Source: Megalobrama amblycephala (lineage: Eukaryota; Chordata; Actinopteri; Cypriniformes; Xenocyprididae). From it: a stretch of DNA of 64,000 bases. The notes under the pieces are model-generated. The model was not told where the DNA came from. It saw nothing but the letters and a program-made list of their open reading frames with translations, and did no database searches. Shown here in pieces: positions 22,710-34,961 of the stretch (its first letter is position 1; every line of letters starts with the position of its first letter). The position numbers were made by a program, and so were the translations under genes. The DNA lies in NCBI RefSeq assembly GCF_018812025.1, contig NC_063049.1, positions 32,939,447 to 33,003,446 of the forward strand. Direction: 5' to 3'.

Positions 22710-23663
22710 TTAAAGGTGCCATCGAATTGAAAATTGAACTTACCTCGGCATAGTTAAATAACAAGAGTTCAGTACATGGAAATGACATACAGTGAGTCTC
22801 AAACTCCATTGTTTCCTCCTTCTTATATAAATCTCATTTGTTTAAAAGACCTCCGAAGAACAGGCGAATCTCAACATAACACCGACTGTTACGTAACAGT
22901 CGGGGTGTACGCCCCCAATATTTGCATATGCCAGCCCATGATCGAGGCATTACACAAGGGCAGCCAGTATTAACGTCTGGATGTGCACAGCTGAATCATC
23001 AGACTAGGTAAGCAAGCAAGGACAATAGCGAAAAATGGCAGATGGAGCGATAATAACTGACATGATCCATGATTACATGATATTTTTAGTGATATTTGTG
23101 AATTGTCTTTCTAAATGTTTCGTTAGCATGTTGCTAATGTACTGTTAAATGTGTTTAAAGTTACCATCATTTCTTACTGTATTCACGGAGACAAGAGCCG
23201 TCGCTGTTTTCATTTTTAAACACTTGCAGTCTGTATAATGCATAAACACAACTTCATTCTTTATAAATCTCTCCAACAGTGTAGCATTAGCCGTTAGCCA
23301 CAGAGCTCTATCAAACTAATTCAGAATCAAATGTAAACATCCAAATAAACACTGTACTTACGCGATTAGACATGCTGCATGACGAACACTTTGTAAAGAT
23401 CCATTTTGAGGGTTAAATTAGCTGTGTGAACTTTGTTTACGCAGTGATAGAGTCGAGAGCTCGGGAGGGGGCGGAGAGCGCGCAATTTAAAGGGGCCGCA
23501 GCATGAATCGGTGCATTTCTAATTATGCCTCAAAATAGGCAGTTAAAAAAATTAATTTAAAAAAATCTATGGGGTATTTTGATCTGCATCTTCACAGACA
23601 CATTCAGGGGACACCTTAGACTTATATTACATCTTGTAAAAAAACGTTCAATGGCACCTTTAA
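22710..23663. mobile_element. TTAA-flanked non-autonomous DNA transposon
   Basis: TTAA lies at 22710-22713 and 23660-23663. The inverted ends are AAAGGTGCCATCGAATTGAA at the left and, on the other strand, AAAGGTGCCATTGAACGTTT at the right. The interior has a perfect palindrome-like GACTGTTACGTAACAGTC near 22883-22900. No transposase is present. It interrupts an older transposon, pieces of which flank it. Confidence 0.75.
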
Positions 23664-23769
23664 GTCGGCACAGCTTACCCCAGGTGAAAACACTAAGAGT
23701 CAAATTTGAACACACATCAATCAGATCCTTCAATAGATAGATAAAAAGGCCAGTTCATTGAGTTTTGGA

Positions 23770-24205
23770 ACAATGGATCCACAGAGAAATGAAGGTATAT
23801 ATTGAGGAGAAAGAGGAGGAGGAGGAGGAGAAGGAGGACAAGAACAAGGAAGGGGAAGGGCCATGAGCAAGACTGCTCTGTACTGTAACATTTGAGTACT
23901 GTACTCTGTGCTGTGACAACACATACATTGTTGCACTATGCTACTGTACAAGAAATGCATCAAATTGCCTCGCATACAGACAGAGTTTTAGTTCTAAACC
24001 CGATTGAGGAGTTTTTTTCGGCATGGCGGTGGAAAGTGTATGACCGAGAACCTTATATCCGTGTTCACCTCCTCCAGGCCATGGAAGAAGCCTGCCTAGA
24101 CATATGCATGCCAGGGGTGGATCAGGCAGTCATGAAGATGATTTTACCCCTCCTGCCTGGCTAGGGCCAATTGTGATGTGGATGAGATTCTCTGGCCTGA
24201 CCCAG
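23770..24205 (+). mobile_element. Tc1/IS630-like transposase C-terminal fragment
   Basis: The plus strand codes [17 protein letters not shown], the last catalytic region of an IS630/Tc1-superfamily DDE transposase. Conserved L-L-Q-A-M-E-E-A-C follows, then, after a frameshift near 24160, a [11 protein letters not shown] piece. The N-terminal parts are absent or scrambled upstream. The copy is broken and non-functional. Confidence 0.7.
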
Positions 24206-24220
24206 ACCAAAGAGCTGCTG

Positions 24221-24330
<110 letters not shown>

Positions 24331-24689
24331 TTACTGTGTTATGAATGAATAAAAATGTGCAATGTATACATTGGTTGTGTCTTTTGTGTTCATCATGTGA
24401 AAAGGTTTTTGAGGGGGGGAACCACAAGCAACATAACATAACAGTTTTGGAAATGTTGTTTTGAATTTATTACACCAGTGTTAGACTATGTTGTAGTGTG
24501 TGTTTTTGAGGGCTTGAGTGTGATGTCTGAGGGCAAAGTTTGTTTTTTCAGCAAGAGTGAATGGTTTAGAGTGTAGAGCGCCATTTTGACCTGAAAATAG
24601 GATGTTTGGGGAATTGAGTGAGACGTTATGGATTTGTGTTTACTGTTTTGAGAATACAAGACATAGTTTCAAGAAATAGTTTCAAGACA

Positions 24690-25150
24690 TAGTTTGCGTG
24701 GTGAGCGGCAATGGACTGGTCTCTTCAGGTCCATCCACAGATTTTCTATTGGATTTAAGCCAGGCCTCTGACTTGGCCACTCAAGGACATTTACCTTCCT
24801 ATCCTTAAGCCATTGTGTTGTTCTTTTGGTGGTATCTTGCCACAAAATTTGACTGAACTTGAGCAATTCTGCAAGAAAGGATGGGCAAATATTCCCCAAT
24901 CTAGGTGTCCAAAGCTAGTACAGACATATCCAAAAAGATTAATGGCTGTAATTAAAAAAAGGTGGCTCTACAAAGTATTAAATCAGGAGATTAATGACTT
25001 TTCCAACCCTGTTGCCTTTTTCTTTCATTACTTTGATGTTGTAAGGCAAAATTTGTAAATAAAGCTGAATGGGTTATGATTTCAGGATGTATAACAAACA
25101 AAGTAACTATTTCAAAGTGGTATGATGATTTTCAATAAGCACTGTATATA
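24690..25150. mobile_element. Rearranged Tc1-like element
   Basis: On the minus strand about 24690-24800 codes [17 protein letters not shown], a Tc1 transposase segment. On the plus strand about 24850-24980 codes the extreme C-terminus ([12 protein letters not shown] and Y-P-K-R-L-M-A-V). These segments belong next to each other on one strand in intact copies, so two pieces are joined head to head near 24840. A 3' untranslated end with GTAAATAAAGCTGAATGG follows. Confidence 0.6.
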
Positions 25151-26403
25151 CCAAGTTCTGTCATGAAACACTTTTCGCAGGCTGATGGGTCCTTAATGCA
25201 ACTGATGATATTTACATCATTAAGTACATGGCACAAGCTGATTGGTTCATATCATATCTGCAGCGAAATGAGCTTGCTGCTCAACATTTAAATAACTGGT
25301 TAGCATTCACTATAGCAGTTTGCAGCATGTTTTCAGAGTTTCCCCAGCTCCACCTGTATAGATGTACTATGAATAACTTTATACATGCTATTTGTGCAGC
25401 AGCAGTATGTCTTACATGCTCACAACAGCGTACTGATGTATGTATTGGCAGTAGCAAGTTCCTGTACTTGCTCAGAAGCAACAGCAGCATTAATCTACAA
25501 CAACAGCAATCAGCAGCAGAGTAGCAGATCTATTTAGCCAAGACCAAAAACATTAACACTGTCATATCCATTACCATGTTAAAAATCTTCTGAGAGTTGT
25601 CATGATAGATATACATATACATGTACAAGTATACATTATTTATACAAAAATATTTTTGTCACTTTAAAAAAACTGACTAAATTATGTATGTAGTAAGTAT
25701 GTAGTACTTGGAATTGGATTTACTGGTGGGGGGGGGGGGGGGAGACCTGGTTAGTCAGTTGGCCATATTTAATCCCTGGATGATCATAGAGCTTGATATG
25801 TTGTACACATCTAAATAATTCAAGTCCAATTTAATTTCACAAAACACAGCAGCAGAATACAGTTGTCAGTCCTGTATTTTACTCCTTGATTCACCTTATT
25901 TCTTAATGCGTGAAGAAAGCTATTTCCTGTGAATGAGGGAAATTAGCCACTATATGTAATAACAAAGTACAGTAAACAGTAAAACTATTTGTTCTACAAA
26001 CCAGTGTGTTTATGATTACAGATAGCCGTTTGCAACATTAAGCAGCATAATGGACTGTTTTTGTACAGCTAAAATAAATGGAATCCTTCCACAATCAAGT
26101 TATACATTGTCATAAACACTCTTACACTACAAAGTAAGGTGGATTAAGTTAAGTACACACATAGTTCAGTTATTTACAGAGCGATAACCGCATTCTAAAA
26201 CCAAACTCGCAGCCGCATTTTTTGGGGATGCCATGCTGGGTGAACGGAACTGGACTAAACAACTAGTTATGTCATGTATTACAGTACAAAAGAGCCTCTC
26301 TGCACTGCATATCTGGCAGGGCACTTCAAAGAAACATTAAATCAGCCCACTCCAACATCTTTACATGACTTCAACACCCCACCACCTGCAGACCTGGCTG
26401 TGA
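25151..26403. other. Spacer, no gene recognised
   Basis: This contains a run of 15 G at 25728-25742. The open frame around 25228-25524 has no recognisable domain. Confidence 0.4.
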
Positions 26404-26411
26404 ATCTAGGC

Positions 26412-26590
26412 CAGAGATGGGCAACTTTGGTCCTGGAGGGCCACTGTCCTGCAGAGTTTAGCTCCAACTCTGATAAAAACTGTCTAGTAATCCTAAAGAC
26501 ATTGATTAGCTTGTTCAGGTGTATTTGATTAGGGTTGGAGCTAAATTCTGCAGGACGGTGGCCCATCAGGACTGAAGTTGCCCATCCCTG
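26412..26590. mobile_element. 179-bp hAT-type MITE
   Basis: The inverted ends are CAGAGATGGGCAACTTTGGT at the left and, on the other strand, CAGGGATGGGCAACTTCAGT at the right. The flanks ATCTAGGC (26404-26411) and ATCTAGGA (26591-26598) are a near-perfect 8-bp target duplication. Almost the whole unit is palindromic. Confidence 0.8.
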
Positions 26591-26629
26591 ATCTAGGACC
26601 AATTACAACAGCCGAAGTTGAGAATCACT

Positions 26630-27165
26630 GAAAAAAAACAAGGCACCAGGAATGGATCAGATCCCAGCTGACCTCCTGAAACAGCGAGGAGCCACAAAAA
26701 CACAGAAGCTGACCAGTTTTCTGAACGAGTGCTGGCAAAGTGAATGTGTTCGACTGCAACAACTGGAGAGGCATCACCCTCTTCAAAGTCTACTGTTAAG
26801 GTTCCGTGTATCATAATACTTTGGCGGTTGTAGAACAAAATGGACCAGCAGCTACTTGAAGAGCAGGTGGGATTCCAACAAGGGTGCTCCTGCAGTGAAC
26901 AGATTTTCACATTATGGAACATTGAGCAGAGTGCTGAATAGTAATTAACTTCATTGATTTCATTAAAATATTTGACTCCATTCATAGGGAATTGCTATAA
27001 AATATCATACTGTAGATTGCAGGAGAAAGAGAAGACGAAGGAAGACATAGAGACAGACTTTCCAAGAACATCTGAAGAATGTCAGAGTTCCATGGGAAAA
27101 TGTAGAGAATGTGGCCATGGATCAAACACGTTGGAGGACGCTTGTCGCCAAATATGACCAGCACA
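26630..27165 (+). mobile_element. Non-LTR retrotransposon reverse-transcriptase remnant
   Basis: The plus strand codes scattered RT motifs in shifting frames: A-P-G-M-D-Q-I-P-A-D near 26643-26675, N-W-R-G-I-T-L near 26761-26781, E-E-Q-V-G-F-Q-Q-G-C-S near 26860-26893, and F-I-D-F-I-K-I-F-D-S near 26950-26980. A typical C-terminal T-W-R-R-like end follows near 27030-27160. Internal deletions and frameshifts make it dead. The clade is not decided. Confidence 0.7.
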
Positions 27166-27321
27166 GGACCTGATGATGAAATAAGGAATAGGTACAGGCC
27201 ATATTTGGCTTTCTCTCACTATATATTTGGCTATTAGTACAGAATAGCACAAGGGAATGAGAGTTGAAAAAAAATCAGTTAATACAACCTCTGTTGTAAT
27301 AATAACACATCCATTTTTTTC

Positions 27322-27620
27322 TGGGGGCAGTTGAGGCCTAATGGTTAGAGAGTTGGACAGTTCGAGTCTCAGTACCAGCAGGAAATGTAGGTTGGGGGAG
27401 TAAATGAATGGCGCGCTCTTCCACTCTCATCACCCACAACTGATGTGCCCTTGAGCATGGCACCTAACCCAATCCCTCCCTGGGCACCGAAGCAAAAATG
27501 GCTGCCCACTACTCCGGGTGTGTGTTAATGGTGTGTGTGTGTTCACTAGGATGGGTGAAATGCAGAGTACAAATTCCAAGTATGGTACACCATACTTGGC
27601 CACACGTCACATATTTAACT
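27322..27620 (+). mobile_element. tRNA-derived SINE
   Basis: The head GGGGCAGTTGAGGCCTAATG, then GTTAGAGAGT, looks like a tRNA box A, and GTTCGAGTCTC near 27359-27369 like a box B. The body contains GTGCCCTTGAGCATGGCACC and CTGCCCACTACTCCGGGTGT, familiar from fish SINEs. The segment between the boxes is shortened. Confidence 0.65.
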
Positions 27621-27989
27621 CAAACTTGCACCACCTAGACTTATTTTTATACAGTCAGTTTCAGTCTGGAGGTTTATGCATTTCCATCACTCCGCTTGTC
27701 TGTTCTGTGTTCCAAATCAGAGTACAAGAGGAGTGCAGAGTGGAAGAAGATAATAGTTATGTGATTTTGCCTCAAGGGTTTTATTTCCCCAGTAATCTCT
27801 GAATACACACATACTGTATGTGCTAATCAGATTCAATTTTTACTGCAAAAAAGATGTTACAATTTTTTGCCATCTTGACATAAACAGAAAAATTCTAGTA
27901 AATTATTCCCACAGAGGTAGAGTCAAAGGTATTCTGAAGAACAATCGACAGTCAAACTACAAAAGCATGTATATTGGTCCTATGATGGC

Positions 27990-28147
27990 CTCTATGCCAA
28001 CCTGCACAGTCAGGAATTGACTAACAATAGAGGCTGTGTAGTCTTTAGTCTTGGTCTGGTATAAAGGTACGGGTGACAGCAGTCAGCCAACAACCAGAGT
28101 CAGCTTCAGCTTCTCTGTGGAACTACTGAGGATCAACCAGCTCAACC
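27990..28147 (+). promoter_or_regulatory. Shared crystallin promoter block, gene F
   Basis: First copy of the block shared by F-L: TGCACAGTCAGGAATTGACT, a SOX-like AACAATAG at 28023-28030, TTTAGTCTTGGTCT, then TATAAAG at 28060-28066. F is the only member with TATAAAG in place of TATAAAA. The leader (GGTGACAGCAGTCAG, then CAGCTTCAGCTTCTC) runs to the ATG. SOX binding is an inference from the motif. Confidence 0.75.
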
Positions 28148-28875
28148 ATGATGGGCAAGGTAAACTTCATTCCTGCTAACTTTGCTACAACGTTTAAATC
28201 AAATTATTTGATTTGGTATATTTCACTTTAAACCACTAAAATTATTAATGCTGAATTTCCAGGTCATCTTCTACGAGGACAGGAACTTCCAGGGTCGCTC
28301 TTATGAGTGTATGGGTGACTGTGGTGACTTCTCCTCCTACATGAGCCGCTGTCACTCTTGCAGAGTGGAGAGCGGATGCTGGATGATGTATGATCATCCC
28401 AACTATATGGGAAATCAGTATTTCTTCAGGAGGGGCGAGTATGCTGATTACATGTCTATGTTTGGAATGAGCAACTGCATCAGGTCCTGCCGTATGATCC
28501 CCATGGTGAGTTCAATTAAAGCTTATAAATTTGTGTTTTTATTTAAAAAAAATTTTTCAGGCTGATAACCTTAAATTAAACTGACTTCTCTTTCCACTAC
28601 AGTACAGGGGATCCTACAGAATGAGGATCTACGAGAGGGAGAACTTCATGGGTCAGATGTACGAGATGACGGATGACTGTGACAGCATCATGGATCGTTA
28701 CCGCATGTCTCACTGCCAGTCCTGTCATGTGATGGACGGCCACTGGCTCATGTATGAGCAGCCCCACTACAGAGGCAGGATGTGGTACTTCAGGCCTGGA
28801 GAGTACAGGAGCTTCAGCAATATGGGTGGCATGAGATTCATGAGCATGAGGCGTATCATGGACTCTTGGTACTAG
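28148..28875 (+). CDS. crygm2d: Gamma-crystallin M2-type, gene F
   Basis: About 175 residues, of which about 26 are Met by my count. Exon 1 is 28148-28159 (M-M-G-K), exon 2 is 28263-28505 and exon 3 is 28603-28875 (TAG). Introns are 103 and 97 bp. Exon 2: [11 protein letters not shown], then [22 protein letters not shown], with N-Q-Y-F-F. Exon 3: [21 protein letters not shown], then [24 protein letters not shown]. Thr follows E-M here and in G; other members have Met. Two in-frame ATGs stand at the start and the first is used here. The nearest relative across exon 2 and intron 2 is gene J. AATAAA lies at 28890-28895. Confidence 0.94.
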
Positions 28876-28895
28876 TGTATTAATGTTTCAATAAA

Positions 28896-29308
28896 ATAAT
28901 TTGTCACAAAACATTGTGCTTCAAAAATTAATTCCACTTATATTTACTTGAATAGTACACAAAAATACACCTGAGCTAATCACACTGACACATGCACAGT
29001 AAAAGTATGACATATAAATGATTATTAAAGACCTCTACCTTTATCATATACTGACAACCACTATAATAATGCAGGTGGTAAAAGAGAAAGCCACATGAAG
29101 AACCATGTACAAGCTCATCAAAAGTAGGTTTTCTACAGGCAGAAGTATATACTAGCCAACATGTTCTCCAACCAATACGTCTATATAGGTCGTTTGTCAC
29201 TTCCCTGAAATATGACCCATAGGAGAGTTAGCTAAAGTTGCGCCCCTATCGACAACAGGACACTTTCATTTTAATTCATTGTTCCCTTTTATCTGCGTCA
29301 TATTTCAG
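28896..29308. other. Gene F 3' flank
   Basis: The first about 80 bp resemble the 3' flanks of H-L (a TTAATGCCA-like segment and AATATTTGCTTGAGTA-like segment). The rest shows no recognisable feature. Confidence 0.45.
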
Positions 29309-29399
29309 GTTCCGCGTAGCTCACTTGGCAGAGCATTGCAATATACAACAACATGCAATCATATGATCATATGATCGTGGGTTCGATCCCAGGGAACGC
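29309..29399 (+). mobile_element. tRNA-like SINE head
   Basis: It starts GTTCCGCGTAGCTCACTTGG (box A-like), has GGTTCGATCCC at 29380-29390 (box B) and closes with GGGAACGC pairing with the first bases. The middle is expanded by an ATCATATGATCATATGATC repeat and cannot fold as an anticodon arm. It is therefore a retroposon head, not a functional tRNA gene. Confidence 0.6.
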
Positions 29400-30099
29400 A
29401 TGTGCTCATAAAGTGTGTATGCACTGTAAGTCACTAAGGGTAGGTTTAGGGGTAGGGAAGGTGTAGTCGTTAATAATTAAAAAAAAAGAGTTTTGCTGGT
29501 TTGCTGAGTTTTTATGGAAATAGGACAAATGGTCACACATTGCATTTAAATGAACATGCATTTTGATTGGTAACGACAGTCATACATCATTTCATGACGA
29601 CAGACGTAACACGACACTCATTATTTTTACGCCAGGAGGGCACATGACTGTAAAACGTAAATATAGGTCATAATAAGGTGCTTGAAAAACAACCAATATG
29701 GTTCTTTTTTTTTTGGAGGACAGTCTGATACTAGTATATAGAAGGTGCAGAGTCATTCAAACTAACACAAAACATCATCATGGTAACACGCATGACACTT
29801 GAATAATGCAATAAACATTCATTAAACAAAAAAAGATGTGGCATAAAGCCCACATGTACATTACTGATAACAAAAACTATTAAGAAACACGATCATTTAG
29901 ACAAAATACCTTAAATGTGAAGTGTCATGTAAGGAATTCTGGGAATGTCAATTTACAGTTTTTGACTGTAAATTATGCATTGTTGTTTTTTTACTTCTAA
30001 AAGCCTACAATTAACAGCATTTTACTGTAAAATTACAGGAAATGTCTGGTTAGATCTGGTTAGATCTTTTACAATTTTTCTCTGTATACAGTATGGGAA

Positions 30100-30148
<49 letters not shown>

Positions 30149-31730
30149 GTATTTTTTTTTTTTTTCCCATAGCATTTTTACAATATTTCACAGTTAAAAT
30201 TACACTCATTTTCTTTTTTTACAGTGACATGATAGTCATTGTGGTCAACCTATTGATTTTTTTTGATGGTTGATGCCGATATCTTAGAGATCAGGGTGAC
30301 CGATGGTCGACATAAAGCTGATATATATATTACATCACAACATATATAAAATATATTTATTTTACATCATATTTAATAAATTATAAAAAAAAAAATGATA
30401 ATGAAACATTTTAAAATGAATAATTTGAACTTGATACAATATAAAAATTATACTTTAGATGGCAACTTCTTGATTCTGTAATGCTATTATAGTATTTTTC
30501 ATAAATAAATTGTTACAAAATTAGGGCTGTCAAAATTAACAATTTAATGTATGCGATGTTTTTTTTTCTCAATTTAATGTGTTTATTAAATATTCAATGC
30601 AAATCAAGTAGCATCCTTTTTTCTGTGGTCCTTTGGCAGCACCACAGTATTTGATAAAGCTATCATTCATTCAAGTGCTATTAAAGCATTTAAGCGCAAT
30701 AAAACACATAAAAAATGCTGTGTCTGTGAGGTGGCTCTCTGGGAACAAAACAACCGAAATGCACAAGCAGAATACCACGACCCCACTTTATATTAGGTGT
30801 CTTTAACTACTATGTACTAAAATTTAAATGAATCATTTGATACAATGCACTTATTGTGTACATACATGTTTTTACATTGTACTTATATTTTAAAAAAATA
30901 CTTGCATGTAATTACATCTGTAATTAATTTCTGTATAATTACACTGTTGACCCATCCCTTACACCCATCCCTAGGCACAGCTAAATGTGACATTTATTAC
31001 AGTGGGTTTATGTGAAGATTGTTCCCTTAAATTGTTGTAAGTTAAGTTGTTGTATCTTTTAAAGCCTATTAAATGTTAAAAATGATAGCTTTCAATTATA
31101 CTGTAATGGTGAATGGCTAATTAATGGCTAAAATTGAGAAGTCTCCTGGCTGCTGTTTTCCATACCAAGAAAATTAATGGGAACCGAAAATACTATTTAA
31201 AAAAATATTGCTTAAGTTTCTTCATTAAAGTTTGTGGTTTCTCTCATTGAGACAAAGCTATCAACTAATCAACCAAAACAATTTCAAATTGGCAATACAA
31301 AAAAAAAGGCTACACAAGACAGAATTCTCTGCTATATAAAACAAAGTACTGTAAATATCAAAACAGTTCACCTTGTGAACTGAAGTGAGTTACAGTAACG
31401 AAAAATGATTTTAAATGTAGTACAAAATATTCATACATTTTGAAAGACCACTCAAGGGCTTTGAATGTGCTCACAATAAAATTTAAACAAAAAGGAAGAG
31501 CTTGACTTACCTGAATGCAAAACCATGCAGAAGAATAAAAATCTAATATTTGGTTAAAAAAAAAAAAAATTGGCTAAGTGAAATGTTATTTTGGGTTATT
31601 TGTTTTACTAATATTTAACACTACTTTTTAATTCTTTCATTTTATAATAAAAAATGAGAAATGCTAGAATCCTGACAAATGTGAATTTTAAGATCTACAT
31701 AATAAGCTTTAGATATAATAGCGTCTATTT
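29400..31730. other. Spacer between genes F and G
   Basis: This holds a (TA)n/poly(T) tract at about 30100-30166 and a MITE fragment at about 30781-30985. No gene was recognised. Confidence 0.45.
30781..30985. mobile_element. Truncated MITE (CACTTTATATTAAGTGTC family)
   Basis: The stretch CACTTTATATTAGGTGTCTT, then TAACTACTATGTACT, matches the left end of the element at 38208-38567. The right end is missing. Confidence 0.55.
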
Positions 31731-31883
31731 GAACTTGCACAGTCAGGAACTGACAGACAATGGACAGGGTGTTCTCTTTAGCCTTGGTCTAGTATAAAAG
31801 CACAGGTGACAGCAGTCAGTCAACAAGCAGAATCAGCTTCAGCTTCTCCTTTGTGGAAATACTGAGGACCAACCAGTGCAACC
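31731..31883 (+). promoter_or_regulatory. Shared crystallin promoter block, gene G
   Basis: Aligned with the other blocks, the SOX-like site reads GACAATGG at 31756-31763 instead of AACAATAG, but keeps the 37-bp step to the TATAAAA at 31793-31799. This is the most diverged of the seven copies. Confidence 0.75.
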
Positions 31884-32710
31884 ATGATGGGCAAGGTAAT
31901 TTAACTTAATCCCAGCTACAATTTACATTCAGTGTAATTCACATTACTTTAATTCCATAGATTCAACTATAAACCACTAAAAGAATAACTTGAAATTTCA
32001 GGTCACCTTCTACGAGGACAGGAACTTCCAGGGTCGCTCCTATGAGTGCATGAGCGACTGTGCTGACTTTTCCTCTTACCTGAGCCGCTGTCACTCTTGC
32101 AGAGTGCACAGCGGATGCTGGATGATGTATGATCATCCCAACTACATGGGAAATGGGTATTTCTTCAGGAGGGGCGAGTACGCTGATTACATGTCTATGT
32201 TTGGAATGAACAACTGCATCAGGTCCTGCCGTATGATCCCCATGGTGAGCACCATGAAAATTTTGATGTTTGGATTAAATTAATTCACTCTGGACAATTT
32301 AGAGATAATGATTAGATCATTTAGAAACATGATGTTTGTTTTGATTTATTTCTAATATTGTCATGGATTTGGTTACATTTGATCTCAAGTTGGGACCAAC
32401 AAAAAATAAAGTTAATGGACTTCTCTTTCCACTACAGTACAGGGGATCCTACAGAATGAGGATCTACGAGAGGGAGAACTTCATGGGTCAGATGTACGAG
32501 ATGACGGATGACTGTGACAGCATCATGGACCGTTACCGCATGTCTCACTGCCAGTCCTGTCATGTGATGGACGGCCACTGGCTCATGTATGAGCAGCCCC
32601 ACTACAGAGGCAGGATGTGGTACTTCAGGCCTGGAGAGTACAGGAGCTTCAGCAATATGGGTGGCATGAGATTCATGAGCATGAGGCGTATCATGGACTC
32701 TTGGTACTAG
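31884..32710 (+). CDS. crygm2d: Gamma-crystallin M2-type, gene G
   Basis: About 175 residues. Exon 1 is 31884-31895 (M-M-G-K), exon 2 is 32002-32244 and exon 3 is 32438-32710 (TAG). Exon 2 is marked by [29 protein letters not shown] and N-G-Y-F-F, and by N-N-C-I-R-S-C where the others have S-N-C. Exon 3 equals that of F (E-M-T-D-D-C). Intron 2 (193 bp) is unlike either class found in F/H/J and I/K/L, apart from the last about 30 bp before the acceptor. AATAAA lies at 32725-32730. The V-H-S-G and N-G features are shared with K and L. Confidence 0.94.
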
Positions 32711-32887
32711 AGATCTAATGTTTCAATAAAATAATTTCTTTACAAAAGTAAACATTGTGTCATGGAAATGAGTATTACACACACACACAAAAAGAAGACA
32801 AAACACTTTTTCTATTTACATGCTGATTGAATGAATGCTGAATACACTTTTCATGGATACTTTTTCATAATTATTATTAAACAACTA

Positions 32888-32996
32888 AAGCCCTCACAAG
32901 GGCAGTATACTTCAGGTCTAGAGAGTACATGAGTTTCAAGTATATGAAAATGTCTGACATGAGAATTATAAGAAGGAGGCTATCAAGGATCCTACC
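32888..32996 (+). pseudogene. Relic of a gamma-crystallin exon 3
   Basis: About 110 bp align with the end of crystallin exon 3: GGCAGTATACTTCAGGTCTA corresponds to GGCAGGATGTGGTACTTCAG with a deletion, followed by GAGAGTACATGAGTTTCAAG and AGAAGGAGGCTATCAAGGAT. In one frame it reads Y-F-R-S-R-E-Y-M-S-F-K-Y-M and ends R-R-R-L-S-R-I, without a stop at the expected place. The 5' part of the exon is gone. It lies about 180 bp after gene G and marks a lost array member. Confidence 0.7.
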
Positions 32997-32999
32997 CTT

Positions 33000-34809
33000 A
33001 AAAGAGCTGTATACATCTGATTATTTTAATAAATCGAAAACAAATAAAATTATTTGAATTTAAACACTTTCCTTGTTTGCTTAATTTACTACAAAGTCTT
33101 CATCGCTGATTAATATTGCTTGATTAACTACTAACTTTTGCTGATCCTACACTCTAAAAAATGCTGGGTTAAAAACAACTCAATTTGGATTATTTGGCAA
33201 CCCAGCTGGTTGGGTTCAATTTTTTGGGTTGTTTTTATTAAACAACTATTGATTAAAATTACCATATTGCTGGCTTAAAATGAACCCAAAATATGTTGAA
33301 AATTAAAATCACACATAGTGAACATTTATTAATAAGCAAAAAAAATAAATAGGCAAAATAGAGTTAAAACAGCGTGTACATGTGTGTGAGAGAAAGGGTG
33401 CAGAAAAGAATGACAACTCTAATATACAGCTAATACAGTTAAATGAAAGTCCTTTTTAAAATTGAAATATTTAGTAACTTGTGTTTGAAAACAAATTTGA
33501 CCATGACTAAAAGCAGTATGTCAAAAACTCGCAGCAGCCAATTTTCATAGTTCTCTCTCCTCTCCAATTCAATTAGTTTTCATGTTTTATGGGTACATTC
33601 CATAGACATAATGATTTTAATACTGTACAAATTGTATATTACATTCTAACCCTCACCTACCTATCACAGAAAACTTTCTGCATTGTTACATTTTCAAAAA
33701 AACAAAACAAAAAACAACAACAACACATCACTTAGTATGATTTATAAGCTGTTGTCCTCATGGAGACCAAAACATGTCCCCACAAGGTCAAGGATATCAG
33801 ATATTGCCATCTTTGTGGGGGAATACCTGAAACACACACTCGCACACACACACAGACTTGCATATGTGACTTCTGAGGACTCTCCATTGGTGTAATGATT
33901 TTTATACTGAGCTAATCAAATTTCCTATCCCCAAACCCTAAACAACACAAAAAACTTTTGCCATTTTTACAATAAAAAAAAAAAAAAAAAAAAAAGTTTA
34001 GAATGTTCTTTCAAGCCATTTGGTTTACGAGGACACAGGAACCTATGTCATTATACACATTTGTTTCCTGCATAAACCATGTATACAAGAACACACACAC
34101 ATTGGTATGCCTACCATTATAAAGACTTTCCACATGCATATGAGTTTCATGATTCTGTGTAGGTCCTCAAATATTTTTATGTGGGCTGGAATTATTAACA
34201 TTGCTCAGCATGTTTAGCAGCACATTCTTCTTAAAATGTACTTAAAAAAAATGTAAAGGAAAAAAACTGATAGGAATGACTCAACAACATTTTATTGTGT
34301 TTTAGGATATTTTTTACAGACAATGTCATGAAAATGATCAAAACACAGATTCTCTTTAGACTTACATTAGAAGTAAATGCTAAAAGCAAAAACAACAACA
34401 ACAAAAAAACATATTTTAAGTTTAAAGTCTATATTATTCAACAAGACAATAAATGCACACTATAAAGTCAAGATCCCCAAAATGGAAGAGTCAGTAAGAA
34501 TGGATTTTTTAATATGTACTGATTGCACTAGAAGTATTGTATCTTATAAAACTACAGAATAGGTCACTATATTTGGCTAGCTGACATTTAAGTTGTGTAA
34601 TAAAGGCCTAGCCTAGCTAAATTATTGCCCCCGAGTACAACACAGTGGGAAATATCTAGCTACGAAATAATACCTTATTTACACCTGTAATTATTTCACC
34701 AACATAGAGTACTAGAAATGTTTAAACAAACTTCAGAAGTGTTAAGGTCCTAATAAATCTGAGTACTAAGAACAACATACCAAGCTTTAACTAGAAAGGC
34801 CTCTATTCC
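33000..34809. other. Spacer between genes G and H
   Basis: A MITE-like patch at about 33150-33310 contains CTCTAAAAAATGCTGGGTTA and GGTTGGGTTCAATTTTTTGG. A poly(A) tract lies at 33974-33995. No gene was recognised. Confidence 0.45.
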
Positions 34810-34961
34810 AACTTGCACAGTCAGGAATTGACTAACAATAGGTGCTGTGTAGTCTTTAGTCTTGGTCTAGTATAAAAGCACAGGTGACAGCAGTCAGTCA
34901 ACAAGCAGAATCAGCTTCAGCTTCTCCTTTGTGGAACTACTGAGGACCAGCCAGCGCAACC
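34810..34961 (+). promoter_or_regulatory. Shared crystallin promoter block, gene H
   Basis: AACAATAG lies at 34834-34841 and TATAAAA at 34871-34877, the same 37-bp step. The upstream 40 bp (CAAGCTTTAACTAGAAAGGC) are shared with I and K but not with J and L. Confidence 0.78.

Noticed and set aside
23730..23975. Proline-rich minus-strand frame
   Set aside because: It reflects a GGAGGA purine repeat inside a decayed transposon.
29309..29399. Possible tRNA gene
   Set aside because: Box A, box B and the acceptor ends are tRNA-like, but the middle is an ATCATATG repeat and cannot form an anticodon arm. It is a SINE head.
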